Assembly (NCBI GenBank): GCA_000381565.1
Contig: KB906724.1
Location: 2,234,801 to 2,298,800 of the forward strand
Reading direction: 5' to 3'
DNA: 64,000 nucleotides
Source of the DNA: Oxalobacteraceae bacterium AB_14
GTDB lineage: Bacteria; Pseudomonadota; Gammaproteobacteria; Burkholderiales; Burkholderiaceae_D
Shown here: one piece after another, positions 8,081 through 18,564 of the stretch
How the letters are laid out: the number at the start of each line of letters is the position of its first letter
How positions within the stretch are numbered: position 1 is the stretch's first letter
Notes under the pieces: generated by a model
Databases searched by the model: none
The model's input: the letters and a program-made list of their open reading frames with translations, nothing else
Told to the model about the DNA's origin: nothing
Translations under genes and position numbers: made by a program

Positions 8081-8210
8081 GCGATATCCTTCAGTTGGGT
8101 GAGCCGGGAGGCATACGATATAAACCGTTACTGGCTTCGTGGGCCAGCAAGCAATCTAAGGCTAACTGGTTACAATGTCAATCTACCCATCACGACAACA
8201 GGAGTTGGTT

Positions 8211-8837
8211 ATGAAGTTCTATACATCGCCGCGCACGCCGAATCCGCGCCGGGTCGCCATGTTTATGGCTGAGAAGGGCCTGACCGATATCGAGCTGGTG
8301 TCGATCGACCTGGTTGGGGGCGCCCACCGCAGTGCCGAGTACCTGGATAAGAATCCGTTTGGCCGGGTGCCGGCGCTGGAGCTGGACGATGGCCGCATCC
8401 TGTGCGAAACCCGCGCCATCTGCACCTGGCTGGAAGGCTATGCGCCTGAACCTAACCTGATGGGCGACGGCTTCGACGAACGCGCCTTCATCGAGATGAC
8501 CGACCGCCGCGTTGAGCTGCATCTGTTCATGGGCATCGCCAATTGCGTGCGCCACACGCATCCGGGCCTGGCCATCCTGGAACAGCCGCAGTTTGCCGAC
8601 TTTGGCGCTTCGCAGGGTGAGAAGATGCGCGAGACGGCGCGTTGGCTCGATGGTGTACTGGCCACGCAGCCGTTCGTGGCCGGGCAGCGCTTTACCATTG
8701 CCGATATCACGGCGTTCTGCGCGCTGGAGTTCGGACGCGGCCTGATGAAGTTCCGGCCGGGCGCGGAAGGCATGGAGCATCTGCAGGCCTGGCGCGACCG
8801 CATTGCGGAGCGCCCCAGCGCCACGGCGGTGTATTAA
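8211..8837 (+). CDS. Glutathione S-transferase family protein
   Basis: 208 residues from ATG 8211, which has AGGAG 9 nt upstream (the frame opens 12 codons earlier without a ribosome site). The N-terminal thioredoxin-like domain starts MKFYTSPRTPNPRRVAMFM, with Ser/Thr near residues 5-9 as candidate catalytic residues. NPFGRVPALELDDGRILCET is the conserved cis-Pro / glutathione-binding segment. The C-terminal all-helical domain has FTIADITAFCALEFG, the N-capping box of GSTs. It conjugates or reduces substrates with glutathione in the cytoplasm; the substrate is unknown. It converges on the CheR-like gene across a REP pair. Confidence 0.9.
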   Translation: MKFYTSPRTPNPRRVAMFMAEKGLTDIELVSIDLVGGAHRSAEYLDKNPFGRVPALELDDGRILCETRAICTWLEGYAPEPNLMGDGFDERAFIEMTDRRVELHLFMGIANCVRHTHPGLAILEQPQFADFGASQGEKMRETARWLDGVLATQPFVAGQRFTIADITAFCALEFGRGLMKFRPGAEGMEHLQAWRDRIAERPSATAVY

Positions 8838-8842
8838 CGCCG

Positions 8843-8924
8843 CCGTCATTCCCGCGAAAGCGGGAATCTATGCTGAGCTGAGAGGTAGGCTGCGTATGGA
8901 TTCCCGCCGGCGCGGGAATGACGG
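8843..8924. repeat. REP/BIME-like inverted pair
   Basis: Two facing 26-nt arms, 8843-8868 (CCGTCATTCCCGCGAAAGCG...) and 8899-8924 (...GGCGCGGGAATGACGG), are near-exact reverse complements, and each is itself a small hairpin. This GTCATTCCCGC family is a common intergenic repeat of betaproteobacteria. It fills the gap between two convergent genes and probably serves as a two-way transcript end. Confidence 0.85.
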
Positions 8925-9797
8925 CTAGGCCACCCGCTTGTACCAGGGCTGTTGCGGGAACACCGGCTTGTAATGGACGGCCAGCGGGTCGTCCAGTTCC
9001 AGCGGACGGTCCAGTACCAGCAGGCCCGATTGCGCCAGGCTGTCGTCGAACAGCCGCAGCACGCGCCGGCGCAGCGCCGGGCCGAAGTCGGGCAGGGCGC
9101 GGCGCCCGGAGATCAGCTGGAATTCATTGAACGAGGCGTCCGTCACCAGGTTGTACTGCGCCCAGGTGATGCGGCTGCGCAGTTGCGGCTGTAGCGCTGC
9201 GTGCAGCCCGTCGCCGCTGACTTCGAAATAGTCGAGCAGCTTGCCCACGCCGCCGCTGCACACATAGTTCGCCTGCAGCTCGCCCAAACGCGCCATCGGC
9301 AGGCTTGCCGCCTGCGCTTCCGCCAGCAGCGCATCGCTGGAGACGGTGGCATAGATCTCGGTGCGCGCGCCCAGCTGTTCCTGTTCCAGCAGGATTGCCA
9401 GCGTCCATGCCTGCTGGGCGCCGGCGCAATCGGCCAGCCACACGCGCGGCAGCGCGGCGCCGTGCAGGCATACGCCAAGCGACATGCGCAGCAGCGATAC
9501 TTCCGACGCATCATCGAACATCGACGCCGGTTCCACCGACAGTTCACGCAGCAGGACGTTCCACGCATGCGTGTCGTGCAGCACGCGCGCTTGCAGCTCC
9601 GAGATGGTGGACAGCGACAGCTGCTTCATCGCGGCCTGCACGCGGCGCGTGACGACGTCGCGCTGGTAGCCGCGATAATCGTAGCCATAGACCTGGAACG
9701 CGGCCTCCAGCAGCAGCTCAAGCTCCAACTCCTCGACCGAGTCGGCGGGCCGCAACGCCGCCCGCAACGAAGCCAACAACGAGTTCATCACCGCCAT
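8925..9797 (-). CDS. CheR-like protein with degraded SAM-binding motif
   Basis: 290 residues from ATG 9797, which shares one base with the stop of the kinase gene (TGATG), so it is translationally coupled. The fold follows CheR: an N-terminal helical part (YGYDYRGYQRDVVTRRV), LLRELSVEPASMF, and the C-terminal SFNEFQLISGRRALPDF. The SAM motif I, normally H/A-GCATGEE-Y-S, reads ADCAGAQQAWT, and the CRN-VLIYF segment reads GRRALPDF. Glycines and acidic residues that hold SAM are gone. Methyl transfer is therefore doubtful; a binding or scaffold role for the adjacent kinase is more likely. Weak activity cannot be excluded. Confidence 0.8.
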   Translation of the reverse strand: MAVMNSLLASLRAALRPADSVEELELELLLEAAFQVYGYDYRGYQRDVVTRRVQAAMKQLSLSTISELQARVLHDTHAWNVLLRELSVEPASMFDDASEVSLLRMSLGVCLHGAALPRVWLADCAGAQQAWTLAILLEQEQLGARTEIYATVSSDALLAEAQAASLPMARLGELQANYVCSGGVGKLLDYFEVSGDGLHAALQPQLRSRITWAQYNLVTDASFNEFQLISGRRALPDFGPALRRRVLRLFDDSLAQSGLLVLDRPLELDDPLAVHYKPVFPQQPWYKRVA

Positions 9798-12700
9798 CAG
9801 TGCAGCCACACCCGCATCAGCGACAGCAGTTGCGCCACGTCCACCGGCTTGGTGATGTAGTCCGAGGCGCCGGCCGCGATACATTTATCGCGGTCGCCCT
9901 TCATCGCCTTCGCCGTCAGCGTGATGATCGGCAGCGATTTGAATTTGGGGATGCGGCGGATCGCGCGCATGGTGTCGTAGCCGTCCATCTCCGGCATCAT
10001 GATGTCCATCAGGACGATCTCGATGGTCGGGTCCTTTTCCAGCACCTCGATGCCGTCGCGGCCATTTTCGGCGAACGACACCTGCATCTGCTGGCGTTCC
10101 AGCAGCGATGACAGCGCGAAGATGTTGCGCAGGTCATCGTCGACGATCAGCACCTTGCGGCCGGCCAGGCCGCCGTCGGCCGCGTGGATCTCTTCCAGCA
10201 TGCGGCGCTGCGCTTCCGGCAGGCTGGCCTGCGAACGGTGCAGGAACAGCGCGGTTTCATCCAGCAGGCGCTCCGGCGAGCGGGCGTCCTTGATGACGAT
10301 GGTCTTGGCGTAGCGCTTCAGCTTTGCCACTTCCTTGCGGTTCAATTCCTTGGCGGTGTTGATCACGATCGGCAGGTCGCGCAGCGATTCGTCCTTGCCG
10401 ATGATGTCGAGCAGGTCGAAGCCGCTGATGTCGGGCAGCGTCAGGTCCAGCACCATGCAGTCGAAGCGCGCTTCGCGCAGCGCGTCCAGAGCAGCCTGGC
10501 CGGTATCGACGGCGACGATGTGCAGGTCGGCGTCGCCGATCAGGGCGACAATGGCGTCGCGCTGCATTTGTTCGTCGTCCACCACCAGCAGGCTGCGCTT
10601 ACCGCCCAGCAGGAACTTCTGGATGCGCGTGAATTCTTCCTGCAAGGCGGCCTTGCTGACCGGCTTGTTCAGGTAGGAGATCGCGCCCAGGCGCAGCGCC
10701 CGTTCGCGTTCGCGCAGGCTGGACATCACATGCACCGGAATGTGGCGCGTGCTCGGGTCGCGTTTCAGGCGGTCCAGCACCGTGAAGCCGTCGATATCCG
10801 GCAAGTCGAGATCGAGCAGGATGGCGGACGGCAGGTAGTCGCGCGCCAGGCTCAGTGCCGAATCGCCCTGCAGCGTGACGATGCCCTTGAAGTTCTTCTC
10901 GCGCGCGAAGTCCAGCACGATCTTGGCGAAGCGCTCGTCGTCCTCGATGATCAATACCGACGGGTCGCCGGGCGCCACCAGGCCGCGGTCATCGCTGCTG
11001 CCGTATTGCTCCATGTCGGCGTCGATGTCGGTGATGGCGCCCAGGCTATCGTGCTCCGGCTGCGACAGTTCGCTGTAGTGCGGGGCGGTGTACACCACTT
11101 GCGGGGCCGGTGTCGGCAGGCGCACTTGCGGCTGGCGGCCCATGTCGTAGTTGATGAAGCCGGCCCGGTTGTACGGCAGGAACAGCGTGAAGGTCGAGCC
11201 GTTGCCGACCGCCGATTCAACGCGGATCTCGCCGCCCAGCAGGCGCGCCAGCTCGCGCGAGATCGACAGGCCCAGGCCCGTGCCGCCGTATTTGCGGGCG
11301 GTGGAGCCGTCGGCCTGCTGGAACGCTTCGAAGATCAGTTGCAGCTTGTCGGCGGCGATGCCGACGCCGGTGTCGCAGACGGCAAAGGCCAGCACCGCGT
11401 CGGCGTGCAGCAGGTTGGGGTGGTCGCTGGAGAAGCCGCTGCTCACCAGGCTGATACAGAGCGAGACCTGGCCGTGCGTGGTGAACTTGAACGCGTTCGA
11501 CAGCAGGTTTTTCAGCACCTGCTGCAGGCGCGTGGTGTCGGTCATCATCGCGGTCGGCAGGTTGTCCTTCAGCTCCACCGAGAAGCCCAGGTGCTTGGCC
11601 TCGGCCATGTGGCGGAAGGTGCGGTCGACGTAGTTGCGCAGGTTCTGGAAGCGATACTCCGAGACGTCCAGCGTCACGGTACCGGATTCGATCTTCGACA
11701 GATCCAGGATGTCGTTGATCAGCGTTAGCAAGTCGGAGCCGGAGCCGTGGATGGTCTTGGCGAATTCCACCTGCTTGCCGGACAGGTTGCCGTCCGGGTT
11801 GTCGCCCAGCTGCTGCGCCAGGATCAGCAGCGAATTCAAAGGCGTGCGCAGCTCGTGCGACATATTCGCCAGGAACTCCGACTTGTACTTGGAGGACAGC
11901 GCCAGCTGGGTGGCTTTTTCTTCCAGCGCCAGTTTTGCCTGCTCCACCTCGCGGTTCTTGCGTTCCACCTCGATGTTCTGCTCGGACAGCAGGCGGGCCT
12001 TTTCGGCCAGCTCCTGGTTGGTCTGCTGCAGTTCCTGCGCCAGCGATTGCGACTGCGTCAGCAGCGATTCGGTACGGCTGTTCGCCTCGATGGTGTTGAG
12101 CACCACGCCGATCGATTCCATCAGCTGGTCGAGGAAGGAAAGGTGGGTTTCGGTGAAGCGGTCCAGCGAGGCGATCTCGATCACCGCCTTGACCTGCTGC
12201 TCGAACAGAATCGGCAGCACGACGATGTTGGTCGGCGGCGCCGCGCCCAGCCCGGACGAGACGACGATGTAGTCGCGCGGCACGTCGGTCAGCCAGATGC
12301 GCACCTTCTCCACCGCGCACTGGCCCACCAGGCCTTCGCCCGGCAGGAAGGAGGTCGGCAGCTTGCGGCTGGAACGGTAGCCGTAGCTGGCGATCATGCG
12401 CAGGCGGGCGTCCGATTCCTGCGAGTCCATCATGTAGAACACGCCGTGGTGGGCCGACACCAGCGGCGCCAGCTCGGACAGAATCAGCTTGGTCACGGCC
12501 TGCAAGTCGCGCTGGCCTTGCAGCAGCCGGGTGAAGCGCGCCAGGTTGGTCTTCAGCCAATCCTGCTGCGCGTTCTTCAGCGTGGTGTCCTTCAGGTTGC
12601 GGATCATCTCGTTGATGTTGTCCTTCAGGTAGGACACCTCGCCGCGCGCCTCCACCTGAATGGAACGGGACAAGTCGCCGCGCGTCACGGCGGTCGCCAC

Positions 12701-14701
12701 CTCGGCGATCGCCCGCACCTGGTTGGTCAGGTTTGCCGCCAGCTGGTTGACGTTCTCGGTCAAGTCCTTCCATGTGCCGGCCACGCCGGACACATTGGCC
12801 TGGCCGCCCAGCTTGCCCTCGGTACCCACTTCCCGCGCCACCCGCGTCACTTCGGATGCGAAGGAGGACAGTTGGTCCACCATCACGTTGATGGTGTCTT
12901 TCAGTTCCAGGATCTCGCCCTTCACGTCCACGGTGATCTTCTTCGACAAGTCGCCGCGCGCCACGGCGGTGGTCACCGCCGCGATATTGCGCACCTGGCC
13001 CGTCAGGTTGGAGGCCATGAAGTTCACGTTATCGGTCAAGTCCTTCCAGGTGCCGCCGACGCCCGGCACATAGGCCTGGCCGCCCAGCTTACCCTCGGTA
13101 CCCACCTCGCGCGCCACGCGGGTCACTTCCGATGCGAAGGAGGACAGTTGGTCCACCATCACGTTGATGGTGTTTTTCAGTTCGAGAATCTCGCCCTTGA
13201 CGTCCACCGTGATCTTTTTCGACAGGTCGCCGTTGGCCACGGCGGTGGTCACGTCGGCGATGTTGCGCACCTGGCCGGTCAGGTTGCCCGCCATCGAGTT
13301 CACGCCGTCGGTCAAGTCCTTCCAGGTGCCGGCCACGCCGGGCACGTTGGCCTGGCCGCCCAGCTTACCTTCGGTGCCCACCTCGCGCGCCACCCGCGTC
13401 ACCTCGGATGCGAAGGAGTTCAATTGGTCGACCATCACGTTGATGGTGTTTTTCAGTTCGAGAATCTCGCCCTTCACGTCCACCGTGATCTTCTTCGACA
13501 AGTCGCCGTTGGCCACGGCGGTGGTCACGTCGGCGATGTTACGCACCTGGCCCGTCAAGTTACCCGCCATCGAGTTCACCGAGTCGGTCAAATCCTTCCA
13601 GGTGCCGGCCACGCCTTTCACCTGCGCCTGGCCGCCCAGCTTGCCCTCGGTACCCACTTCCCGCGCCACCCGCGTCACCTCGGATGCGAAGGAGGACAGT
13701 TGGTCCACCATCACGTTGATGGTGTTTTTCAGTTCCAGAATCTCGCCCTTCACGTCCACCGTGATCTTCTTGGACAGGTCGCCGTTGGCCACGGCGGTGG
13801 TCACCGCCGCGATATTACGCACCTGGCCCGTCAGGTTGGAGGCCATGAAGTTCACGTTATCGGTCAAGTCCTTCCAGGTGCCGCCGACGCCCGGCACATA
13901 GGCCTGGCCGCCCAGCTTACCCTCGGTGCCCACCTCGCGCGCCACCCGCGTCACTTCCGACGCGAAGGAGCGCAGCTGGTCCACCATCACGTTGATGGTG
14001 TCCTTCAGTTGCAGGATCTCGCCGCGCACGTCCACCGTGATCTTCTTGGACAAGTCGCCGTTCGCCACCGCGGTGGTCACCTCGGCGATGTTGCGCACCT
14101 GGGAGGTCAGGTTACCCGCCATCGAGTTCACCGAGTCGGTCAAATCCTTCCACGTACCCGCCACGCCTTTCACCTGCGCCTGGCCGCCCAGCTTACCCTC
14201 GGTACCCACCTCCCGCGCCACGCGCGTCACCTCGGAGGAGAACGACGACAGCTGTTCCACCATCGTGTTGGCGGTGGTTGCGGCCCGCAGGTACTGGCCT
14301 TTGAGCGGCACCCCGTCCACCTCCAGCGCCATGGTCTGCGACAGGTCGCCCTTCGCCACGGCGCCGATCACGCGCGCCATCTCGGTGGTCGGACGCACCA
14401 GATCGTCGATCAGCGCGTTGACGGCGCTGACGATGGTGGCCCAGCCGCCGGACATATTGGGAACCTGCGCGCGCTGCGTCAGCCGGCCCTCGCGGCCCAC
14501 CACGCGGCTCACGTCTGTCACCACCTGCACCATTTTTTCCTTGGTCTCGATGATTTCGTTCAGGGTGTCGGCGATCTTGCCCGCCATGCCGGTCCAGTCG
14601 GACGGCATGCGCGCCGTGAAGTCGCCCTTTTTCAGCGCCATCAGGGTCGACAGCAATCGCTTGGCGTCGATCTGTTCGCCCATGTCGGTCATATTGTTCA
14701 T
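9797..14701 (-). CDS. Soluble HAMP-array hybrid histidine kinase with three REC domains
   Basis: 1634 residues without transmembrane segments. Order: a HAMP array (about 10-700, one GDFT plus seven GDLS modules), GAF-like domain (about 724-870), coiled coil, HisKA with [12 protein letters not shown] (His near 947), HATPase with NAFKFT, DTGVGIA and [10 protein letters not shown] (about 1067-1170), then REC1 (from ~1247), REC2 (~1370) and REC3 (~1517), each with acidic pair, phospho-Asp and Lys. REC2 is the most diverged ([13 protein letters not shown]). The layout resembles group III osmosensing kinases of the Nik1 type and soluble bacterial HAMP kinases. It lies 4 nt after the REC-GGDEF-EAL gene and overlaps the CheR-like gene. 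Stimulus unknown; cytoplasmic sensing is inferred. Confidence 0.9.
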   Translation of the reverse strand: MNNMTDMGEQIDAKRLLSTLMALKKGDFTARMPSDWTGMAGKIADTLNEIIETKEKMVQVVTDVSRVVGREGRLTQRAQVPNMSGGWATIVSAVNALIDDLVRPTTEMARVIGAVAKGDLSQTMALEVDGVPLKGQYLRAATTANTMVEQLSSFSSEVTRVAREVGTEGKLGGQAQVKGVAGTWKDLTDSVNSMAGNLTSQVRNIAEVTTAVANGDLSKKITVDVRGEILQLKDTINVMVDQLRSFASEVTRVAREVGTEGKLGGQAYVPGVGGTWKDLTDNVNFMASNLTGQVRNIAAVTTAVANGDLSKKITVDVKGEILELKNTINVMVDQLSSFASEVTRVAREVGTEGKLGGQAQVKGVAGTWKDLTDSVNSMAGNLTGQVRNIADVTTAVANGDLSKKITVDVKGEILELKNTINVMVDQLNSFASEVTRVAREVGTEGKLGGQANVPGVAGTWKDLTDGVNSMAGNLTGQVRNIADVTTAVANGDLSKKITVDVKGEILELKNTINVMVDQLSSFASEVTRVAREVGTEGKLGGQAYVPGVGGTWKDLTDNVNFMASNLTGQVRNIAAVTTAVARGDLSKKITVDVKGEILELKDTINVMVDQLSSFASEVTRVAREVGTEGKLGGQANVSGVAGTWKDLTENVNQLAANLTNQVRAIAEVATAVTRGDLSRSIQVEARGEVSYLKDNINEMIRNLKDTTLKNAQQDWLKTNLARFTRLLQGQRDLQAVTKLILSELAPLVSAHHGVFYMMDSQESDARLRMIASYGYRSSRKLPTSFLPGEGLVGQCAVEKVRIWLTDVPRDYIVVSSGLGAAPPTNIVVLPILFEQQVKAVIEIASLDRFTETHLSFLDQLMESIGVVLNTIEANSRTESLLTQSQSLAQELQQTNQELAEKARLLSEQNIEVERKNREVEQAKLALEEKATQLALSSKYKSEFLANMSHELRTPLNSLLILAQQLGDNPDGNLSGKQVEFAKTIHGSGSDLLTLINDILDLSKIESGTVTLDVSEYRFQNLRNYVDRTFRHMAEAKHLGFSVELKDNLPTAMMTDTTRLQQVLKNLLSNAFKFTTHGQVSLCISLVSSGFSSDHPNLLHADAVLAFAVCDTGVGIAADKLQLIFEAFQQADGSTARKYGGTGLGLSISRELARLLGGEIRVESAVGNGSTFTLFLPYNRAGFINYDMGRQPQVRLPTPAPQVVYTAPHYSELSQPEHDSLGAITDIDADMEQYGSSDDRGLVAPGDPSVLIIEDDERFAKIVLDFAREKNFKGIVTLQGDSALSLARDYLPSAILLDLDLPDIDGFTVLDRLKRDPSTRHIPVHVMSSLRERERALRLGAISYLNKPVSKAALQEEFTRIQKFLLGGKRSLLVVDDEQMQRDAIVALIGDADLHIVAVDTGQAALDALREARFDCMVLDLTLPDISGFDLLDIIGKDESLRDLPIVINTAKELNRKEVAKLKRYAKTIVIKDARSPERLLDETALFLHRSQASLPEAQRRMLEEIHAADGGLAGRKVLIVDDDLRNIFALSSLLERQQMQVSFAENGRDGIEVLEKDPTIEIVLMDIMMPEMDGYDTMRAIRRIPKFKSLPIITLTAKAMKGDRDKCIAAGASDYITKPVDVAQLLSLMRVWLH
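12640..14270 (-). repeat. Tandem 276-nt HAMP-encoding repeats
   Basis: Six or more units with a 276-nt (92-codon) period; for example GATCTT of the same codons falls at 12935 and 13211. A higher period of 828 nt is also visible: the segment starting AGTTCACGTT occurs at 13021 and 13849 and stays nearly identical for about 80 nt. The units encode the [19 protein letters not shown] and [11 protein letters not shown] modules of the kinase. Confidence 0.85.
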
Positions 14702-14705
14702 CGGC

Positions 14706-16682
14706 TTAGTCCTCGTCGTTTAAGAGGGAGTGGGATTTGGGGGGGGGCGCTGTTGGCTTGGCGCCGGCGTGTTCGATCAGTTCCGCTGCGGTCAGCGGCG
14801 GGAAAAACAGTTCGCCCTGGCAGCTGTCGCAGCCCAGCGCACGCAGCACGTCGAGCTGTTGGTCCTGGTCGACGCCCATCGCCACGACCCGCATGGACAG
14901 CGCACGCGCCAGGTGGATGACGGCGGCGACGATGTCGGTTCCGCCTTCGTCGTTGCCGATCGCGTGGATGAATGTGCGGTCTATCTTCAGTGCGTTCAGC
15001 TGCCAGCGTTTGCAGGCCGCCAGTGAGGAACGCGCGCTGCCAAAGTCGTCCAACGCTGCGCGCACGCCGCCGGACTGCAATTGCAGCAGCAACTGGGTCA
15101 GCGCTTCGGCCTGGCCCTGCAGCAGCTTTTCGTTCAGTTCGACGCCGATGCTGCCCGGCGCCAGATGCTGCTTGCGTATTGCCGGCAGCAGCGTTTGCAG
15201 AAAGTCGGTATTCAACTGCGGTGTGGCCAGGTTGATCCAGACGCACAGCGGCGCCGCGCCGCGGGGACGGGCGCCTGCCGCCGCGCACCGCTGCCACAGG
15301 GCCGCTTGCGCGCAGGCTTGTCCGATCACCCAGGCGTCGACCCGGTCCAGCAGTCCACGGTCCTGCAGGTGCGGCAGGAATTGCGCCGCTTCCAGCACGC
15401 CCTTGTCCGGATGCCGCCAGTGCAGCTGGGCCTCGGCGCCGATGGTGCGGCCGCTGGCGATGTCGACCTGCGGCTGATAGCGCAGCTCCAGCTGGCCGGC
15501 GGCCAGTCCCTTGCGCAGCTCCAGCGCCCATAGTCCGCGTTCGCGCTCGCGCACGTTGAGCTCCTCGTGGAAGAACTGCACCGGGCCGGCGTCGTTTTGC
15601 TTTGCGTGGTACATCGCGGTATCGGCGTTCTTCATCAGCGTCTGCGCGTTGTTGCCGTCCTGCGGATAGATGGCGATGCCGATGCTGGCCGCCGTCTTCA
15701 ATCGATGGCCGGCGATGTCGAAGGGCAGGGCGAACGCGAGTTCGATCTTGCGCGCCACGCGCGCGGCGTTGGCCGCCGCCGCACGGCCTTCGATCAGCAC
15801 CACGAATTCGTCGCCGCCCAGCCGCGCCACCACGTCGGCCACGCGCACCGCCGCCGTCAGCCGCGCCGCGACCTGGCGCAGCAGCTCGTCGCCGGCCTCG
15901 TGGCCGTAGCTGTCGTTGATATGCTTGAATTTATCGAGGTCGAGGAACAGCAGCGCGAAGCCGGTGCCGCTGCGGTCCGAGGTGGCCACCGCGTGTTCCA
16001 GTTGCTGGATCAGCGCGCGGCGGTTGACCAGGTTGGTCAGCGCGTCGCGGGTGGACAGCTCGTGGGCGCGCAACTCGGCCTGCTTGCGGTCCTTGATCTC
16101 GTGTTCCAGCTCGGCGTTGATGCGCTCCAGGTCTTGCAGTCGCTGCACCCGCAGGTCCTGGTTCAGGCGCGCCAGCTGCTCGCTCTTTTTGCGCAGCTGG
16201 ATATTCTTCTTGGTCATCTCGACGAACACCGCCACCTTCGCTTGCAGGATCTGCGGTATCACCGGCGTGAACAGGTAATCGGCCGCGCCTTCCTGATAGG
16301 CCTTGAGGCGGTTCATCTCGTCCGCGTGGTGCGCGGTGATGAAGATGATCGGCACGCCGGCCGAACGCGGGTGCGAGTGGATGGCTTCGGCGGTTTCGAA
16401 GCCATCCATGCCGGGCATGCTGACGTCGAGCAGGATCACGGCGAATTCGTGCAGCAGCACCTGGCGCAAGGCCTCCTTGCCGGAGCCCGCCGTCAACAGC
16501 TGATACACATGCTGGTCGGCGGCCTCGGACAGCAGGCTTTCCAGCGCATACAGGCTGGCCGGATCGTCATTTACGAGGAGGACTTTTGGGATAGGCACGG
16601 CTGGCTGAACGGTTGAGGTGTCGGGCGGTCGCACTGTGTCTGGAAGGGAAAAGATACTCTTGTATGTCCGGGAGTCAAGCAA
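14706..16682 (-). CDS. REC-GGDEF-EAL response regulator
   Basis: 658 residues if the TTG at 16682 is used; GTG at 16634 or 16598 (product starting [11 protein letters not shown]) are alternatives and none has a good ribosome site. REC (about 30-160) has [14 protein letters not shown] and T/K positions except that the switch Lys region reads LFTPV. A coiled coil follows, then GGDEF (RLGGDEF near 288) with an intact RxxD inhibitory site (RVAD). The EAL domain is altered: EAQ instead of [13 protein letters not shown], and AMGVD for AEGVE. So it probably makes c-di-GMP and does not degrade it. It is first in an operon with the HAMP kinase, its likely phosphodonor. Confidence 0.88.
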   Translation of the reverse strand: MLDSRTYKSIFSLPDTVRPPDTSTVQPAVPIPKVLLVNDDPASLYALESLLSEAADQHVYQLLTAGSGKEALRQVLLHEFAVILLDVSMPGMDGFETAEAIHSHPRSAGVPIIFITAHHADEMNRLKAYQEGAADYLFTPVIPQILQAKVAVFVEMTKKNIQLRKKSEQLARLNQDLRVQRLQDLERINAELEHEIKDRKQAELRAHELSTRDALTNLVNRRALIQQLEHAVATSDRSGTGFALLFLDLDKFKHINDSYGHEAGDELLRQVAARLTAAVRVADVVARLGGDEFVVLIEGRAAAANAARVARKIELAFALPFDIAGHRLKTAASIGIAIYPQDGNNAQTLMKNADTAMYHAKQNDAGPVQFFHEELNVRERERGLWALELRKGLAAGQLELRYQPQVDIASGRTIGAEAQLHWRHPDKGVLEAAQFLPHLQDRGLLDRVDAWVIGQACAQAALWQRCAAAGARPRGAAPLCVWINLATPQLNTDFLQTLLPAIRKQHLAPGSIGVELNEKLLQGQAEALTQLLLQLQSGGVRAALDDFGSARSSLAACKRWQLNALKIDRTFIHAIGNDEGGTDIVAAVIHLARALSMRVVAMGVDQDQQLDVLRALGCDSCQGELFFPPLTAAELIEHAGAKPTAPPPKSHSLLNDED

Positions 16683-16766
16683 AATTGCGCTTAACCATAC
16701 GATGGTTAAAACAGCATTTTATCAATATGACAATCGGCATGCGAAAATTTTTTACCTGTAAAAATA

Positions 16767-18368
16767 TTATCGTAGTTCAATACTTTGCCGCGCACGATTG
16801 TGGCCGCGCTGGCTGACCCAGATCGGCGCGCTCCACAGCATTTTTCCATCGTCTTGTGTCACCCTGGCGTAATAAAAGTGCTCGCCGGCGGCCGGTTTGA
16901 CGACGCTGCGGGCCGTGTTGCTGAGCGCGGCGACCGTGCCATTCCGACCGGGCACGCCGTGGAAGAGGGTGATGGCGACGGCCCCATGCCCGCTGATGCT
17001 GGCGTAGCTTGCTCGCAGCGTCAGCTTGCCGCGATTGATAAAGCGTTCTCCCATCAGGTGGCCATTGGCGGTCAGGATCAGCCTGGCGTTCTTGTCCATG
17101 GTGGCAAATACACGGCGCTCGCGCAGCGCCGCCAGCAGGCCGGGGCCGTCCGGCGGCGCGCCGGCCGGCATCAGCACCCCGGTGCGGTTGCTGTAGGACG
17201 CGCCCCAGTTGGCGCAATGATTGTCCTGGTCGCTGCTGAAGGCGACGTGGTAGCCGGCCTCCAGCAGCTTGTTGCAGGCCGCTTCGTAGTTGCTCAGATG
17301 GGTTTCGGTTTCGTCGCTGCTGGTCGAGAAGGCGCTGCTGTTCATCACCTCGCACAACACCATGGCCTGGTCGCCGTCGGCGCTCCAGGCCAGCGGCTTG
17401 CCCAGGATGGCGAACTGGTCGCCCTGCGGATGGTTGAACTGGCCCAGCCAGCCGCGTTCGCGCATCAATTTGTACAAAAAGCCATAGTCGCCTTTGGGAC
17501 TTTCCGTATCGGCGACCAGTTCGCCAAGGGCGTTGCGCTCCCAGCCCAGTAGTTCCTCGCTGTTGAGGAGGTTGAGGTGGCCGCCGTGGTTGATGACGCC
17601 CCATTCCTGGCCGTAGACGGCGACAAAGCCCGGATGCGCCTGGTTCCACGCGGCCGCCGCTTGCAGCCCGCTCCGGTACAGCGCCCTGGCGGCGGCCGGA
17701 TCGGCGGCGGCGTTGGTGCCGTCCGAACCGTCATACATATGATTGTGTTCGGACGTCATCAGGAAATCCAGACCGTGTTGGAACGCATAGGCATAGGCGT
17801 CGGTGGGGCCGAACGCGGCGCTTTGCGGCGCCTGCGCGCCGGTGCAATGGTCGAGGGCGCCACCGCCGTCGCTGTGGCCGGTCTGGCTGTGCAGGTTGCC
17901 GAGGTAGACGGTGTAGGGGGCGGCATCGAGCGTCGTCGGCGCCAGCAGGGACGCCGCCGGTGTCGGACTTTTTCCTACCATCACGCCCCAGGCTTGTTCG
18001 ACGGCGGGACCTGCGCCCGCGCTGGCGCGCAAGCGCAGCGTGTAGATGCCGTGGCGCAGCGTTGGCGGCGCGCGCCAGCGTAGCGTCACGTCGTGGACGG
18101 GCTCGGTCATGGGATGGGCGCCGCGCCAGCTGCGCAGCGTGCGGCCGCCCGGCGCCAGCAGGGCCAGGCGCCAGCGCAGGGTGTCGCCCGGCTGCGGGTC
18201 GGGCGCGGAAAAATGCAGCGCCAGAGTGCGTTCGCCGTGGGCGTCGGCGTGGAACGGCGCCACCAACCACGCTTCGAATTCGTGGTGGTCAACAGTCGTC
18301 GCACGACCGCTCGTCGATATACAAATGATGCCTATGAAAAATACCGCTATCATGGATGGTGCGCGCAT
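16767..18368 (-). CDS. Secreted PHP-domain metallo-phosphoesterase-like protein
   Basis: 533 residues from ATG 18368, which follows GGGAGA (the frame is open from GTG 18407). A signal peptide with core MIAVFFIGIICIS is followed by a beta-sandwich-like region to about residue 140. The PHP domain then shows NLHSQTGHSDGGG (HxQ where most PHP proteins have HxH), MTSEHNH, GQEWG, FNHPQG and SSDQDNHC, which together supply His, Asp and Glu metal ligands. A C-terminal beta domain with FYYARVTQ closes the protein. PHP enzymes hydrolyse phosphoesters at a multimetal site; this is an exported CehA/McbA-like relative with unknown substrate. Divergent from the CHASE kinase gene. Confidence 0.75.
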   Translation of the reverse strand: MRAPSMIAVFFIGIICISTSGRATTVDHHEFEAWLVAPFHADAHGERTLALHFSAPDPQPGDTLRWRLALLAPGGRTLRSWRGAHPMTEPVHDVTLRWRAPPTLRHGIYTLRLRASAGAGPAVEQAWGVMVGKSPTPAASLLAPTTLDAAPYTVYLGNLHSQTGHSDGGGALDHCTGAQAPQSAAFGPTDAYAYAFQHGLDFLMTSEHNHMYDGSDGTNAAADPAAARALYRSGLQAAAAWNQAHPGFVAVYGQEWGVINHGGHLNLLNSEELLGWERNALGELVADTESPKGDYGFLYKLMRERGWLGQFNHPQGDQFAILGKPLAWSADGDQAMVLCEVMNSSAFSTSSDETETHLSNYEAACNKLLEAGYHVAFSSDQDNHCANWGASYSNRTGVLMPAGAPPDGPGLLAALRERRVFATMDKNARLILTANGHLMGERFINRGKLTLRASYASISGHGAVAITLFHGVPGRNGTVAALSNTARSVVKPAAGEHFYYARVTQDDGKMLWSAPIWVSQRGHNRARQSIELR

Positions 18369-18564
18369 GATGCGTCTCCCGCAATGGCGGCAGATCGCCA
18401 ACCTCACATTTTAGAGCGCGCCTTACTGCATATGGTTCCCTTGAATTTGGTGCGGAAAATCGGCGAATTCTCTCCAATTGTTTCACTGGTTCCCGGGCAG
18501 CATTAATAGTATGCTGCTGTGATGCAAATTTTTCCGCAAATTTATAGACCTAAAGTGATGGCGA

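Noticed and set aside
5417..8272. Very long plus-strand open frame opposite the aminopeptidase gene
   Set aside because: High-GC shadow; the product is Arg/His/Gly-rich without domains, while the minus strand has a full M1 peptidase.
9797..14701. HAMP repeats as a chemoreceptor array
   Set aside because: No transmembrane segments or methyl-accepting hairpin; the protein continues into HisKA, HATPase and three REC domains.
11747..14920. Very long plus-strand open frame opposite the HAMP-array kinase
   Set aside because: Mirror of the repeated coding sequence; His/Gly/Val-rich with no known domain.
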